Below, piece by piece: positions 6,946-15,062 of a DNA stretch of 56,210 nt. Origin of the DNA: Cellulomonas sp. GTDB lineage: Bacteria; Actinomycetota; Actinomycetes; Actinomycetales; Cellulomonadaceae. Numbering within the stretch: position 1 is the first letter of the stretch; each line of letters begins with the position of its first letter. Made by a program: the position numbers and the translations under genes. The notes under the pieces are model-generated. The model worked only from the letters and a program-made list of their open reading frames with translations, ran no database searches and had not been told where the DNA came from. The stretch is from contig JAKLPK010000073.1 of the NCBI GenBank assembly GCA_022013895.1, forward strand, positions 1 through 56,210, in the 5' to 3' direction.

Positions 6946-9024
6946 ATGACTGCCCCCACCCTCGACCCCACCAACCCGTTCGCCCGGCCCTCGGTGCTGC
7001 CCTACGGTCTCCCGGACTTCACGCAGATCCGGTTCGAGCACTACCGACCGGCGCTGCTGGCCGGGATGGCCGAGGAACGGGCGCAGATCGAGGCGATCGC
7101 GACGGACTCCCAGCCGCCGACCTTCGAGAACACGGTGGTGGCGCTCGAACGGACGGGTGACCTGCTGGAGCGGGTCACGGCAGTCGTCTACAACCAGCTG
7201 TCGGCGGACGCCAGTGCGGAGCTCGAGCAGCTCGAGGAGGAGATCGCGCCGCTGCTGTCGGCCCATGCGGATGCGATCCACCTCGACTCCCGCCTGTTCG
7301 CCCGGGTCGACGCGGTGCACACCGCCGCCGCCCGCGGTGAGATCGTCCTGGACGACCAGGACGCGTGGCTGCTGGAGCGGGTGCACACCGACTTCGTGCT
7401 CGCCGGTGTCCACCTCGACGAGGTGGGCAAGGAGCGGCTGCGCGAGCTGAACTCCAGGATCACGACGCTCGACGCCGCTTTCGGGCGCACGCTGCTGGCC
7501 GCCACCAACGCGGGCGCGGTCGTGCTGACCGACGAGTCCGAGCTCGACGGCCTGTCACCGCAGGAGATCGCCGCCGCCGCACTGGCCGCCCAGGAGCACC
7601 AGGTCGAGGGCTGGTGGATCGAGCTGGCGAACACCACAGGTCAGCCGTTGCTGGTCTCGCTCAACCGGCGTGACGTGCGCGAGCGGCTGTTCCGGGCGTC
7701 GGCCGACCGCGGGGCGGGGGGTGAGCACGACACCCGCCCGGTCCTGCTCGAGATGGTGCGGCTGCGTGCCGAACGCGCCCAGCTCCTCGGCTTCGAGCAC
7801 CACGCCGCCTACACGGTGGCCGACGAGACCGCCGGATCTGCCCAGGCGGTCGCCGACATGCTCGCGCGCCTGGCCCCGGCAGCGGCCGCCAACGCCCGCC
7901 GCGAGCAGGCGCGGTTGCAGGTCGAGCTCGAACGCGACCACCCGGGGGCCGAGCTGGCGGCGTGGGACTGGGCGTACTACGCCGAACGGGTGCGTCGGGC
8001 CGAGCGCTCGCTCGACGACGCCGTGCTGCGCCCCTACCTGGAGCTCGAGCGAGTGCTCGTCGACGGGGTCTTCGCCGCCGCGCACCGGCTGTACGGGCTG
8101 AGCTTCGTCGAGCGTCCCGAGCTGCCCGGTTACGCGCCCGGGGTGCGGGTGTTCGAGGTCCTCGACTCCGACGGGTCCGGTCTCGGGCTGTTCGTCGCGG
8201 ACTACTTCACCCGCGACTCCAAACGCGGTGGCGCATGGATGAACTCCTTCGTCGACCAGTCCGATCTGCTAGACGCCCGGCCGGTCGTGATCAACAACGC
8301 GAACGTGCCGCGTCCGGTGCCCGGTGAGCCCGCCCTGCTGAGCTGGGACTTCGTCATCACGCTGTTCCACGAGTTCGGGCACGCGCTGCACGGTCTGCTG
8401 TCCGCCGTCCGCTACCCGTCGCGTTCGGGGACGTCGGTGCCGCGCGACTTCGTGGAGTACCCGTCCCAGGTCAACGAGATGTGGGCCTGGGACCGCGAGG
8501 TCCTGGCCTCCTTCGCCCGTCACCACCAGACCGGTGAGCCGATGCCCGCGGAGTGGATCGACACCCTCCTGGAGGCGCGGGCCGACGGTCAGGGGTACAC
8601 GACCACCGAGTACCTGGCCGCCGCGCTGCTCGACCAGGCCTGGCACCGCCTGAGCCCGGCCGACGTGCCGACCGAGGTCGATGAGGTCGGGCCGTTCGAG
8701 GCCCGCGCGCTCGCGGCTGCGGGTCTCGACCTGGCAGCAGTGCCGCCGCGCTACCGCACGACGTACTTCTCGCACGTGTTCGGTGGCGGCTACTCGGCCG
8801 GGTACTACGCGTACATCTGGTCGGAGGTGCTGGACGCCGACACCGTCGAGTGGTTCGCCGAGAACGGCGGTCTGCTCAGGGCCAACGGTGACGCGTTCCG
8901 GACCCGGCTGCTCGGCCGCGGCGGTTCGGTGGACCCGCTCGCCGCGTTCCGCGACCTGCGCGGCCGGGATCCCCGGATCGAACCGTTGCTGGTGCGCCGT
9001 CACCTGGTGGGTGACGCCCGATGA
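6946..9024 (+). CDS. dcp: M3 family oligopeptidase (peptidyl-dipeptidase Dcp-like)
   Basis: A 692-residue cytoplasmic zinc peptidase. The M3 signature is FHEFGHALHG with His475, Glu476 and His479, and the third zinc ligand is Glu504 (FVEYP). The N-terminal TFENTVVALERTG block and the length match bacterial peptidyl-dipeptidases, which cut dipeptides from the C-terminus of peptides. There is no signal peptide. The start has no Shine-Dalgarno sequence, and CATGAT lies 6 nt upstream, possibly leaderless. The stop overlaps the ATG of the next peptidase by 4 bp. The two enzymes may finish peptide breakdown together, for instance peptides released by the proteasome. Confidence 0.9.
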   Translation: MTAPTLDPTNPFARPSVLPYGLPDFTQIRFEHYRPALLAGMAEERAQIEAIATDSQPPTFENTVVALERTGDLLERVTAVVYNQLSADASAELEQLEEEIAPLLSAHADAIHLDSRLFARVDAVHTAAARGEIVLDDQDAWLLERVHTDFVLAGVHLDEVGKERLRELNSRITTLDAAFGRTLLAATNAGAVVLTDESELDGLSPQEIAAAALAAQEHQVEGWWIELANTTGQPLLVSLNRRDVRERLFRASADRGAGGEHDTRPVLLEMVRLRAERAQLLGFEHHAAYTVADETAGSAQAVADMLARLAPAAAANARREQARLQVELERDHPGAELAAWDWAYYAERVRRAERSLDDAVLRPYLELERVLVDGVFAAAHRLYGLSFVERPELPGYAPGVRVFEVLDSDGSGLGLFVADYFTRDSKRGGAWMNSFVDQSDLLDARPVVINNANVPRPVPGEPALLSWDFVITLFHEFGHALHGLLSAVRYPSRSGTSVPRDFVEYPSQVNEMWAWDREVLASFARHHQTGEPMPAEWIDTLLEARADGQGYTTTEYLAAALLDQAWHRLSPADVPTEVDEVGPFEARALAAAGLDLAAVPPRYRTTYFSHVFGGGYSAGYYAYIWSEVLDADTVEWFAENGGLLRANGDAFRTRLLGRGGSVDPLAAFRDLRGRDPRIEPLLVRRHLVGDAR

Positions 9025-10325
9025 ACGCAGCCGACGAGGTCGCCTCGATCGCGGCCGATCTGATCCGGTTCGACACGTCGAACTACGGCGACGGCTCCGG
9101 GCCGGGTGAGCGGGTGGCCGCCGAGTACGTGCAGGGCCTGCTGCAGGACACCGGCCTCGAGCCCGAGCTCTTCGAGTCCGCGCCCGGGCGCGCGAGCGTG
9201 GTGGCCCGGTGGGCGGGCACCGACCCGAGCCGACCTGCGCTCGTGCTGCACGGCCACACGGACGTCGTGCCCGCGCGGGCCGAGGACTGGCAGGTCGACC
9301 CGTTCGCCGCACACGTGGCCGACGGCATGCTCTGGGGCCGTGGTGCGGTCGACATGAAGGGCATGGACGCGATGATCCTGTCCGTCGTGCGCCAGCGGAT
9401 CGCGGAGGGCCGACCGCCGGCACGCGATGTGGTGCTGGCGATGTTCGCCGACGAGGAGCACGGCGGCGTCTTCGGCTCGCACTACGCGGTGACCCGCCGA
9501 CCCGAGCTGTTCGCGGGAGCGACGGAGGCCATCAGCGAGGTCGGCGGCTACTCGGTCGACATCGGCGGGCGGCGCGCCTACCTCATGCAGACCGCCGAGA
9601 AGGGCATCGCCTGGCTCCGGCTGGTCGCCGAGGGGCGGGCCGGTCACGGCAGCCAGGTGAACCCGGACAACGCCGTGGTGCACCTGGCCCAGGCCGTCGC
9701 CGCGATCGGCGCCCACCGCTGGCCGCTCGAGCTGGGCCCGACGGTGCGGACCCTGCTGGAGCGGGTGGCCGAGCTCACGGGTCTGCCGTTCGACCCCGAG
9801 GACGAGTCGTCGGTGCAGGCACTCGTCGCGGCCCTGGGCCCGGCTTCCCGGTTCGTCGGTGCGACGGTTCGGCACACCACCAATCCCACGTCGCTCACGG
9901 CCGGCTACAAGATGAACGTGGTCCCCTCCCGGGCCCAGGCGACGGTCGACGGCCGGTACCTGCCCGGAGGGCACGACGCGCTCATCGAGACCGTCACGCG
10001 GTTGGCGGGCGACCGGGTGCGGGTGGAGGTCGAGCACCACGACATCGCGCTCGAGGCACCCGTCGACGGTTCGCTGCCCGATGCGATGGCGGCGGCGATC
10101 GCCGCGGAGGACCCGGGTGCGGTCGTTCTGCCGTACCTGCTGTCGGCCGGGACCGACAACAAGGCGCTCGCCGAGCTGGGCATCACCGGCTACGGCTTCA
10201 TGCCGCTCCAGCTGCCGTCCGACCTCGACTTCCCGGCCATGTTCCACGGCGTCGACGAGCGAGTGCCGGTGGCCTCGTTGCAGTTCGGGACCCGGGTGCT
10301 GGACCGCCTGCTCGACCTCATGTAG
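9021..10325 (+). CDS. M20/M28-type dipeptidase or deacylase
   Basis: A 434-residue M20 metallopeptidase. Metal-site motifs are HGHTDVVPA (His79, Asp81), GAVDMKG (bridging Asp111) and FADEEHGG (catalytic Glu145, metal Glu146). A late His occurs at about residue 409 (MFHGVDERVP). A dimerisation lid lies between about residues 195 and 320. Relatives include succinyl-diaminopimelate desuccinylase, acetylornithine deacetylase and dipeptidases. The coupled M3 peptidase upstream (ATGA overlap) favours a dipeptidase role, but this is inference. Full length. Confidence 0.88.
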   Translation: MNAADEVASIAADLIRFDTSNYGDGSGPGERVAAEYVQGLLQDTGLEPELFESAPGRASVVARWAGTDPSRPALVLHGHTDVVPARAEDWQVDPFAAHVADGMLWGRGAVDMKGMDAMILSVVRQRIAEGRPPARDVVLAMFADEEHGGVFGSHYAVTRRPELFAGATEAISEVGGYSVDIGGRRAYLMQTAEKGIAWLRLVAEGRAGHGSQVNPDNAVVHLAQAVAAIGAHRWPLELGPTVRTLLERVAELTGLPFDPEDESSVQALVAALGPASRFVGATVRHTTNPTSLTAGYKMNVVPSRAQATVDGRYLPGGHDALIETVTRLAGDRVRVEVEHHDIALEAPVDGSLPDAMAAAIAAEDPGAVVLPYLLSAGTDNKALAELGITGYGFMPLQLPSDLDFPAMFHGVDERVPVASLQFGTRVLDRLLDLM

Positions 10326-10340
10326 CGCCCCGACCAGGGA

Positions 10341-10562
10341 TCAGAAGGTCGACAGCACGCGGATGACCCGGCGGCGAAGCACCACCTCGCGCATCCCGCC
10401 GACGAAGATGCGGGTCCGGGCCAGCTCCCAGCGGCCGTACTCCGCCTCGTCGGTGAGCCGCCGCCGGGCGTCCGAGGTGCTCACCGACGGTGCGATGGTC
10501 AACGTGCGGTACTCGTACTGCCCATGAGCGAGCGCCCGCGGGCTGTGGTGCGTCTGGTTCAT
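10341..10562 (-). CDS. DUF5703 family small protein
   Basis: A 73-residue protein containing QYEYRTLTIAPSVSTSD and EYGRWELARTRIFVGG, the conserved core of actinobacterial DUF5703. The family has no known function and usually sits next to this M20 peptidase. ATG 10562 follows GGGAG at 4 nt. The stop is 15 bp from the end of the convergent M20 gene. Confidence 0.75.
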   Translation of the reverse strand: MNQTHHSPRALAHGQYEYRTLTIAPSVSTSDARRRLTDEAEYGRWELARTRIFVGGMREVVLRRRVIRVLSTF

Positions 10563-10617
10563 TCAGCTCCCGTCGTCCGTCTGGTGCTCGGTGTGCCCAT
10601 TGTGCCCATGGCGGCGA

Positions 10618-10623
10618 TACGGT
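10618..10623 (+). promoter_or_regulatory. Leaderless -10 element TACGGT
   Basis: TACGGT ends 6 nt before ATG 10630. There is no Shine-Dalgarno sequence between them, so transcription probably starts at or beside the start codon. Confidence 0.45.
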
Positions 10624-10629
10624 CTGGGC

Positions 10630-10920
10630 ATGACCGTCGACCCGCGTGCCGCACTGGACCGCCTCATCGCTGCCCTCGAGGCCCACTACAACGCCGTCGC
10701 CGCTCGCAGCGGCGAGGACGACCCGGCCGTCGACGACGCCTATGACGTGCTCGCCGACGCGTTCGAGGTCTACGACGACGCCCTCGGAACCATCCACGGC
10801 GAGGCCACGCCGTTCTACCTCGCCGAGGAGGACGACGACGAGGACGAGGACGACGAGGACGACGACCTCGATGACGAGGACGGCGAGGTCGAGCTGGACG
10901 AGGACCCCGAGGAGGCCTGA
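10630..10920 (+). CDS. Small acidic protein (often annotated primosomal protein)
   Basis: A 96-residue protein with two parts: a helical N-terminal region (MTVDPRAALDRLIAALEAHY to about residue 55) and an extremely acidic tail made largely of Asp and Glu (about residues 65-96). Homologues in related genomes carry the name primosomal protein without good support. The true role is unknown, and the tail suggests interaction with basic partners. ATG 10630 is chosen over upstream starts because TACGGT lies 6 nt before it. It converges on the aldo/keto reductase gene. Confidence 0.65.
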   Translation: MTVDPRAALDRLIAALEAHYNAVAARSGEDDPAVDDAYDVLADAFEVYDDALGTIHGEATPFYLAEEDDDEDEDDEDDDLDDEDGEVELDEDPEEA

Positions 10921-10950
10921 GCCTCGCGGAGCCCGGTCGGCGTCGGGCGC

Positions 10951-11928
10951 TCAGTCGCGACCCGTGACGAGCCGTTCGGGGTAGCCGATCGCGGGCCTGG
11001 TCACCTCGTCGAGCGCCGCGACGATCTCCTCGGGCAGCTGCAGGGACGTCGAGGCGAGGGCGCCGCGCAGCTGGGTCGCGGTCCGGGCGCCCAGCACCGC
11101 GGAGCTGACCTGCGGTCGGGCGCTCACCCAGGCCAGCGCCACCTCGAGCGGGGCGCGATCGAGCCCCTCGGCCGCCGTGACGACGGCGTCGACGACCGCC
11201 GCGGACGACGCGTCGAGGTAGGGCTGCACGAACCCCGCCAGGTGCGCCGAGGCGGCGCGTGAGTCGGCCGGGACCGTCCTGCGGTACTTCCCGGTGAGCA
11301 CGCCGCGGCCCAGCGGCGACCAGGCCAGCAGACCGAGGCCCAGCGCAGCGGCCGCCGGCTGGACCTCCCGTTCGATCCCGCGCGCCAGCAGCGAGTACTC
11401 GACCTCCAGTGCTGCCAGGGCGGGTTCCGGGTCGAGCAGCCCGGCCATCCGGGCGGTCGCCCACCCGGGGTGGTTCGACAGACCGACGTACCGTGCCCGC
11501 CCCGAGCTCACCGCCGTCCGCAGCGCATCGGCCGTCTCGTGGACGGGGGTCCGAGGATCGGGGCTCTGCAGCAGCCACAGGTCCACGTGATCGGTGCGCA
11601 GGCGCCGCAGCGAGGCGTCCAGGCTGTCGAGGAGGGCGCCGCGTGAGGCATCGACCATCGGGCCGTCGGATGTGCGGCGCACCCCTGCCCTGGTCGCCAG
11701 CACGACGTCTTGGCGCGAGACGGCACCGGTGAGCAGCTCACCGAGCAGGGCCTCGGCCCCGCCGTCGGCGTAGCTGGCCGAGGTGTCCACGAGGGTCCCA
11801 CCCGCATCGACGAAGTCCCGCAGGAGCTCGGTCGCCTCGTGCTCGTCGGTGTCGCGGCTCCAGGTCATCGTGCCCAGGCCCAGGGCGGACACCCGAAGTC
11901 CCGTGCGACCCACCTGGCGCTGCTCCAT
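10951..11928 (-). CDS. Aldo/keto reductase family protein with altered catalytic tetrad
   Basis: A 325-residue AKR-fold protein beginning MEQRQVGRTGLRVSALGLGT. Asp48 and Tyr53 of the catalytic tetrad are present (LVDTSASY). The usual Lys is Arg80 (VLATRAGV), and the usual His of the DLYQIH motif is Gln121 (DLWLLQSPDP). NADPH-binding segments near the C-terminus (SSAVLGARTATQLRGAL) look intact. The nearest families are the YajO/voltage-gated-channel-beta-like AKRs. With two tetrad residues changed, activity may be low or different. ATG 11928 is preferred over GTG 11937, because minus-strand TAGGGT (11936-11941) lies 7 nt upstream of 11928 and overlaps the GTG. Confidence 0.85.
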   Translation of the reverse strand: MEQRQVGRTGLRVSALGLGTMTWSRDTDEHEATELLRDFVDAGGTLVDTSASYADGGAEALLGELLTGAVSRQDVVLATRAGVRRTSDGPMVDASRGALLDSLDASLRRLRTDHVDLWLLQSPDPRTPVHETADALRTAVSSGRARYVGLSNHPGWATARMAGLLDPEPALAALEVEYSLLARGIEREVQPAAAALGLGLLAWSPLGRGVLTGKYRRTVPADSRAASAHLAGFVQPYLDASSAAVVDAVVTAAEGLDRAPLEVALAWVSARPQVSSAVLGARTATQLRGALASTSLQLPEEIVAALDEVTRPAIGYPERLVTGRD

Positions 11929-11935
11929 GCACGGC

Positions 11936-11983
11936 ACCCTAATCGGCGTGCCCGTCGGTTCCGGGGGCCCGCGCCGTTAGGGT
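11936..11983. promoter_or_regulatory. Divergent leaderless promoters, aldo/keto reductase and uppP
   Basis: Minus-strand TAGGGT is at 11936-11941, 7 nt before the reductase ATG. Plus-strand TAGGGT is at 11978-11983, 8 nt before the uppP GTG. Only 36 bp separate the two hexamers, so the two -35 regions must overlap. Confidence 0.5.
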
Positions 11984-11991
11984 GACCAACC

Positions 11992-12891
11992 GTGAGTGGC
12001 GCAATGAGCGGGCTGGAAGCGGCGTTCCTCGGTCTGGTCCAGGGGCTGACGGAGTTCTTGCCGATCTCGTCGAGCGCGCACCTGCGCATCATCGGGGAGC
12101 TGACCGGCGCGGGCGACCCCGGTGCCGCTTTCACGGCGATGATCCAGATCGGGACCGAGGCCGCGGTGCTGCTCTACTTCCGCCGGGACGTCGCGCGGAT
12201 CCTTGCGGCGTGGTGGCGGGCGCTGCGCGGCGCGTACGGGACGTCCTGGCGGGCCAGGGTCGGGGCCCCCGTTGACGGCCCCGCCGATCACGATGCGCTG
12301 ATGGCGTGGTTCATCGTCGTGGGGTCGTTGCCGATCGGGCTGCTCGGACTGGCGTTCCAGGACCAGATCGAGAGCACCCTGCGCAACCTGTGGATCATCG
12401 TCTTCACCCTGACCGCGTTCGGTCTCCTGCTGGGGTGGGCGGACCGCGTCAGCCCGCAGCGGCGCACGGTCAAGGACCTCACGGTGCGTGACGCGGTCGT
12501 GTTCGGGCTGTGGCAGGCGCTCGCGCTGATCCCCGGTGTCTCGCGTTCGGGCGGCACCATCACCGGCGGACGTCTCATGGGCTACACCCGGGAGGCAGCC
12601 GCCCGGTACTCGTTCCTGCTGGCCATGCCGGCGGTGTTCGCCTCGGGGCTCTTCCAGCTCGCCAAGAGCCTGGGGGAGTTCGGTACGCCGGGGAAGCCGG
12701 CCCTGGGTGCGACAGTGATCGCGACCCTGGTGGCCTTCGTGGTCGGCTACGTCGTCATCATCGCCTTCCTCAAGATCGTCTCGACCTACAGCTACCGCCC
12801 CTTCGTCTGGTACCGGCTGGGGCTGGCCGCCGTGGTGGCGGTCCTGCTGCTCACCGGGGCGCTGACCGCCGACGCCGGTGTCGGCGCCTAG
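11992..12891 (+). CDS. uppP: Undecaprenyl-diphosphatase UppP/BacA
   Basis: A 299-residue integral membrane phosphatase that recycles undecaprenyl pyrophosphate to the monophosphate carrier for cell-wall synthesis. It also confers bacitracin tolerance. Both family signatures are present: LTEFLPISSSAH (residues 20-30) and PGVSRSGGT (about residue 180). Seven or more hydrophobic segments cover the length. GTG 11992 has TAGGGT 8 nt upstream and no Shine-Dalgarno sequence. An in-frame ATG four codons later is an alternative. The TAG stop forms part of the mshC promoter hexamer. Confidence 0.95.
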   Translation: MSGAMSGLEAAFLGLVQGLTEFLPISSSAHLRIIGELTGAGDPGAAFTAMIQIGTEAAVLLYFRRDVARILAAWWRALRGAYGTSWRARVGAPVDGPADHDALMAWFIVVGSLPIGLLGLAFQDQIESTLRNLWIIVFTLTAFGLLLGWADRVSPQRRTVKDLTVRDAVVFGLWQALALIPGVSRSGGTITGGRLMGYTREAAARYSFLLAMPAVFASGLFQLAKSLGEFGTPGKPALGATVIATLVAFVVGYVVIIAFLKIVSTYSYRPFVWYRLGLAAVVAVLLLTGALTADAGVGA

Positions 12892-12894
12892 GCT
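12889..12894 (+). promoter_or_regulatory. mshC -10 element overlapping the uppP stop codon
   Basis: TAGGCT starts with the TAG stop codon of uppP and ends 6 nt before the mshC GTG. It allows separate transcription of mshC although the genes are only 9 bp apart. Confidence 0.5.
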
Positions 12895-12900
12895 GGCGGC

Positions 12901-14139
12901 GTGATCACCTGGGCAGCACCGACCGTTCCTGCGCTGCCCGGGACCGGGCCGACGGTCCGCCTGCACGATGCCACGACGGGCACCGTGGTCCCGGCCGCGG
13001 CTGGCCCGGTTGCGAGCCTGTACGTCTGCGGGATCACCCCGTACGACTCCACGCACATGGGCCACGCCGCCACCTACCTGGCGTTCGACGTGCTGCACCG
13101 GGCCTGGCTCGACCAGGGGCTGCAGGTGCGGGCGGCCTCCAACGTGACCGACGTCGACGATCCGCTGCTCGAGCGTGCCACCGCGACCGGGGTCGACTGG
13201 CGTGCGCTGGCGGCGGACCAGGCGGCGCAGTTCGCCGACGACATGGCAGCCCTCGCCGTGCTGCCGCCGGACGTGTACGTCGCGGTGACCGAGTGCGTGC
13301 CCCGGCTGGTCGAGGCGGTCGACCAGCTGCTGGACTCCGGTGCGGCCTACCGCGTCCCGACACCGGGCGTCGACGGGCCGGGGGACGTCTACGCCGATCT
13401 GGGGGCCGATCCGGCGTTCGGCTCGGTGTCCGGGTTCGACGAGGCCACGATGCTTGCCCTGTCCGCCGAGCGCGGCGGAGACCCTGACCGTCCGGGTAAG
13501 CGGCACCGCCTGGACCCGCTGCTGTGGCGTCGTGAGCGACCCGGTGAGCCCGCCTGGGAGGCAGGTCGGCTGGGTCGGGGGCGTCCGGGCTGGCACATCG
13601 AGTGCGCGGTGATCGCGCGCGACGGGCTCGGGCTGCCGATCGACGTGCAGGGCGGCGGCAGCGATCTGCTCTTTCCGCACCACGAGATGAGCTGTTCGCA
13701 CGCGCGGCTGCTGTCGACCAGTGTCATGCCGGCGCGCGTCCACACGCACGCCGGCATGGTCGGGCTCGGTGGGCAGAAGATGAGCAAGTCGCTCGGCAAC
13801 CTCGTGCTCGTCGGCAGGCTGCGGGAGGCGGGCGTCGCTCCGTCGGCCATCCGGCTCGCGGTGTTCGCCCACCACTACCGCACCGACTGGGACTGGACGG
13901 ACGCCGGGCTGGCGCATGCGGTCGAGCGGCTCGACCGCTGGCGCGCGGCTGCCGCCCGGCCCACCGGCCCGTCGGGTGAGCGGGTGCTGGCGCAGGTCCG
14001 GGCGGCGCTCGCCGAGGACCTCGACACACCGCGGGCCCTCGCAGCGCTGGACGACTGGGCGGCCGGCGACGGCGATGACGGGTCGGCGCCGGCACTGTTC
14101 GCGGCGACGGCCGATGCGCTGCTCGGGGTGCGCTGGTAG
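12901..14139 (+). CDS. mshC: Mycothiol synthesis cysteine ligase MshC
   Basis: A 412-residue class I aminoacyl-tRNA-synthetase-like enzyme that joins L-cysteine to GlcN-Ins using ATP, the penultimate step of mycothiol synthesis. The zinc/cysteine ligand is Cys43 in SLYVCGITPYDSTHMGH. The HIGH motif is His52-x-x-His55 (HMGH), and KMSKS is exactly at 293-297. It lacks the anticodon-binding extension of CysS and has the MshC length. The N-terminal MITWAAPTVPALPG is typical of MshC. The GTG start is supported by the -10 at 12889-12894. The gene marks the organism as a mycothiol-producing actinobacterium. Confidence 0.95.
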   Translation: MITWAAPTVPALPGTGPTVRLHDATTGTVVPAAAGPVASLYVCGITPYDSTHMGHAATYLAFDVLHRAWLDQGLQVRAASNVTDVDDPLLERATATGVDWRALAADQAAQFADDMAALAVLPPDVYVAVTECVPRLVEAVDQLLDSGAAYRVPTPGVDGPGDVYADLGADPAFGSVSGFDEATMLALSAERGGDPDRPGKRHRLDPLLWRRERPGEPAWEAGRLGRGRPGWHIECAVIARDGLGLPIDVQGGGSDLLFPHHEMSCSHARLLSTSVMPARVHTHAGMVGLGGQKMSKSLGNLVLVGRLREAGVAPSAIRLAVFAHHYRTDWDWTDAGLAHAVERLDRWRAAAARPTGPSGERVLAQVRAALAEDLDTPRALAALDDWAAGDGDDGSAPALFAATADALLGVRW

Positions 14140-14165
14140 ACCAGCCGCGGCTGGATCGCGGAGGG

Positions 14166-15014
14166 TCAGCCGCCGCCGTCGCGACGGCGCAGGTAGCGCT
14201 CGAACTCCTGCGCGATGGCTTCCCCGGTCGCCTCGGGAAGCTCGGCGGTGTCCTTCGCCTCTTCCAGCTGCCGCACGTACTCGCCGATCTCGCTGTCCTC
14301 GCCGGCGAGCTCGTCGACCCCGTGCTGCCAGGCGAGCGCATCCTCGGGCAGCTCTCCGAACGGGATCGGTTCGCCGAGCAGCGTCTCGAGCGCGCCGAGG
14401 ATGGCCAGGCTGGCCTTGGGCGACGGCGGGTGCGCGACGTAGTGCGGGACGGCCGCCCAGAGCGAGGCCGCAGCCACGTCACGAGCAAGCGCCTGCTGGG
14501 CGAGCACCCCCACGATGCCGGTCGGGCCCTCGTAGGTGGTCGGCCCGATGTCGAGCCGATCGCGGAGCGCCTCGTCGTCGCTCGACATGGTCACCGGGAT
14601 CGGCCTGGTGTGCGGCACATCGGCGAGGAGAGCGCCGATCGTCACGACGGTCCGCACGCCGAGGCTCTCCGCGATGTCGAGCAGCTCGGTGCAGTACCTC
14701 CGCCAGCGCATCGACGGTTCGATGCCGTGGACGATGACGACCTGGCGCCCGGCGGGGGTGCGTGCCACGGCGACGGTGGTGGTGGGCCAGGTGATGCGGC
14801 GCACTCCGTCCTCCTCGGTGGCCACCGACGGGCGGTTCACCTGGAAGTCGTGGTAGTCCTCGGGGTCGAGCTGGTCGATCTGCTCGGCGTCCCACACCGC
14901 GTGGAGGTGGTCGAGGGCGTCACTCGCGGACGATCCGGCGTCGTTCCAGCCCTCGAACGCCGCGAGGAGGACGGTCTCCGCCGGCGGCAGGGAGCGCGAC
15001 ACGTGGGACGTCAT
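14166..15014 (-). CDS. PAC2 family protein
   Basis: A 282-residue soluble protein of the PAC2 family (proteasome assembly chaperone 2-like fold). The family motif FEGWNDAGSSASDAL is at about residues 19-33. The middle block VIVHGIEPSMRWRRYCTELL and the C-terminal acidic helix (GVDELAGEDSEIGEYVRQLEE) fit. Archaeal and eukaryotic relatives act in proteasome assembly, while the actinobacterial proteins have no proven function. Its place about 3 kb from a proteasome locus is suggestive only. ATG 15014 has minus-strand TAGGCT 6 nt upstream. Confidence 0.88.
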   Translation of the reverse strand: MTSHVSRSLPPAETVLLAAFEGWNDAGSSASDALDHLHAVWDAEQIDQLDPEDYHDFQVNRPSVATEEDGVRRITWPTTTVAVARTPAGRQVVIVHGIEPSMRWRRYCTELLDIAESLGVRTVVTIGALLADVPHTRPIPVTMSSDDEALRDRLDIGPTTYEGPTGIVGVLAQQALARDVAAASLWAAVPHYVAHPPSPKASLAILGALETLLGEPIPFGELPEDALAWQHGVDELAGEDSEIGEYVRQLEEAKDTAELPEATGEAIAQEFERYLRRRDGGG

Positions 15015-15020
15015 CGCTCC

Positions 15021-15026
15021 AGCCTA
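15021..15026 (-). promoter_or_regulatory. Leaderless -10 element of the PAC2 gene
   Basis: Read on the minus strand this is TAGGCT, ending 6 nt before ATG 15014, with no separate Shine-Dalgarno sequence at normal spacing. Confidence 0.45.
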
Positions 15027-15062
15027 GGCCGCACGAGGCAGCCTGCCGGGTGAGACAGGCGC

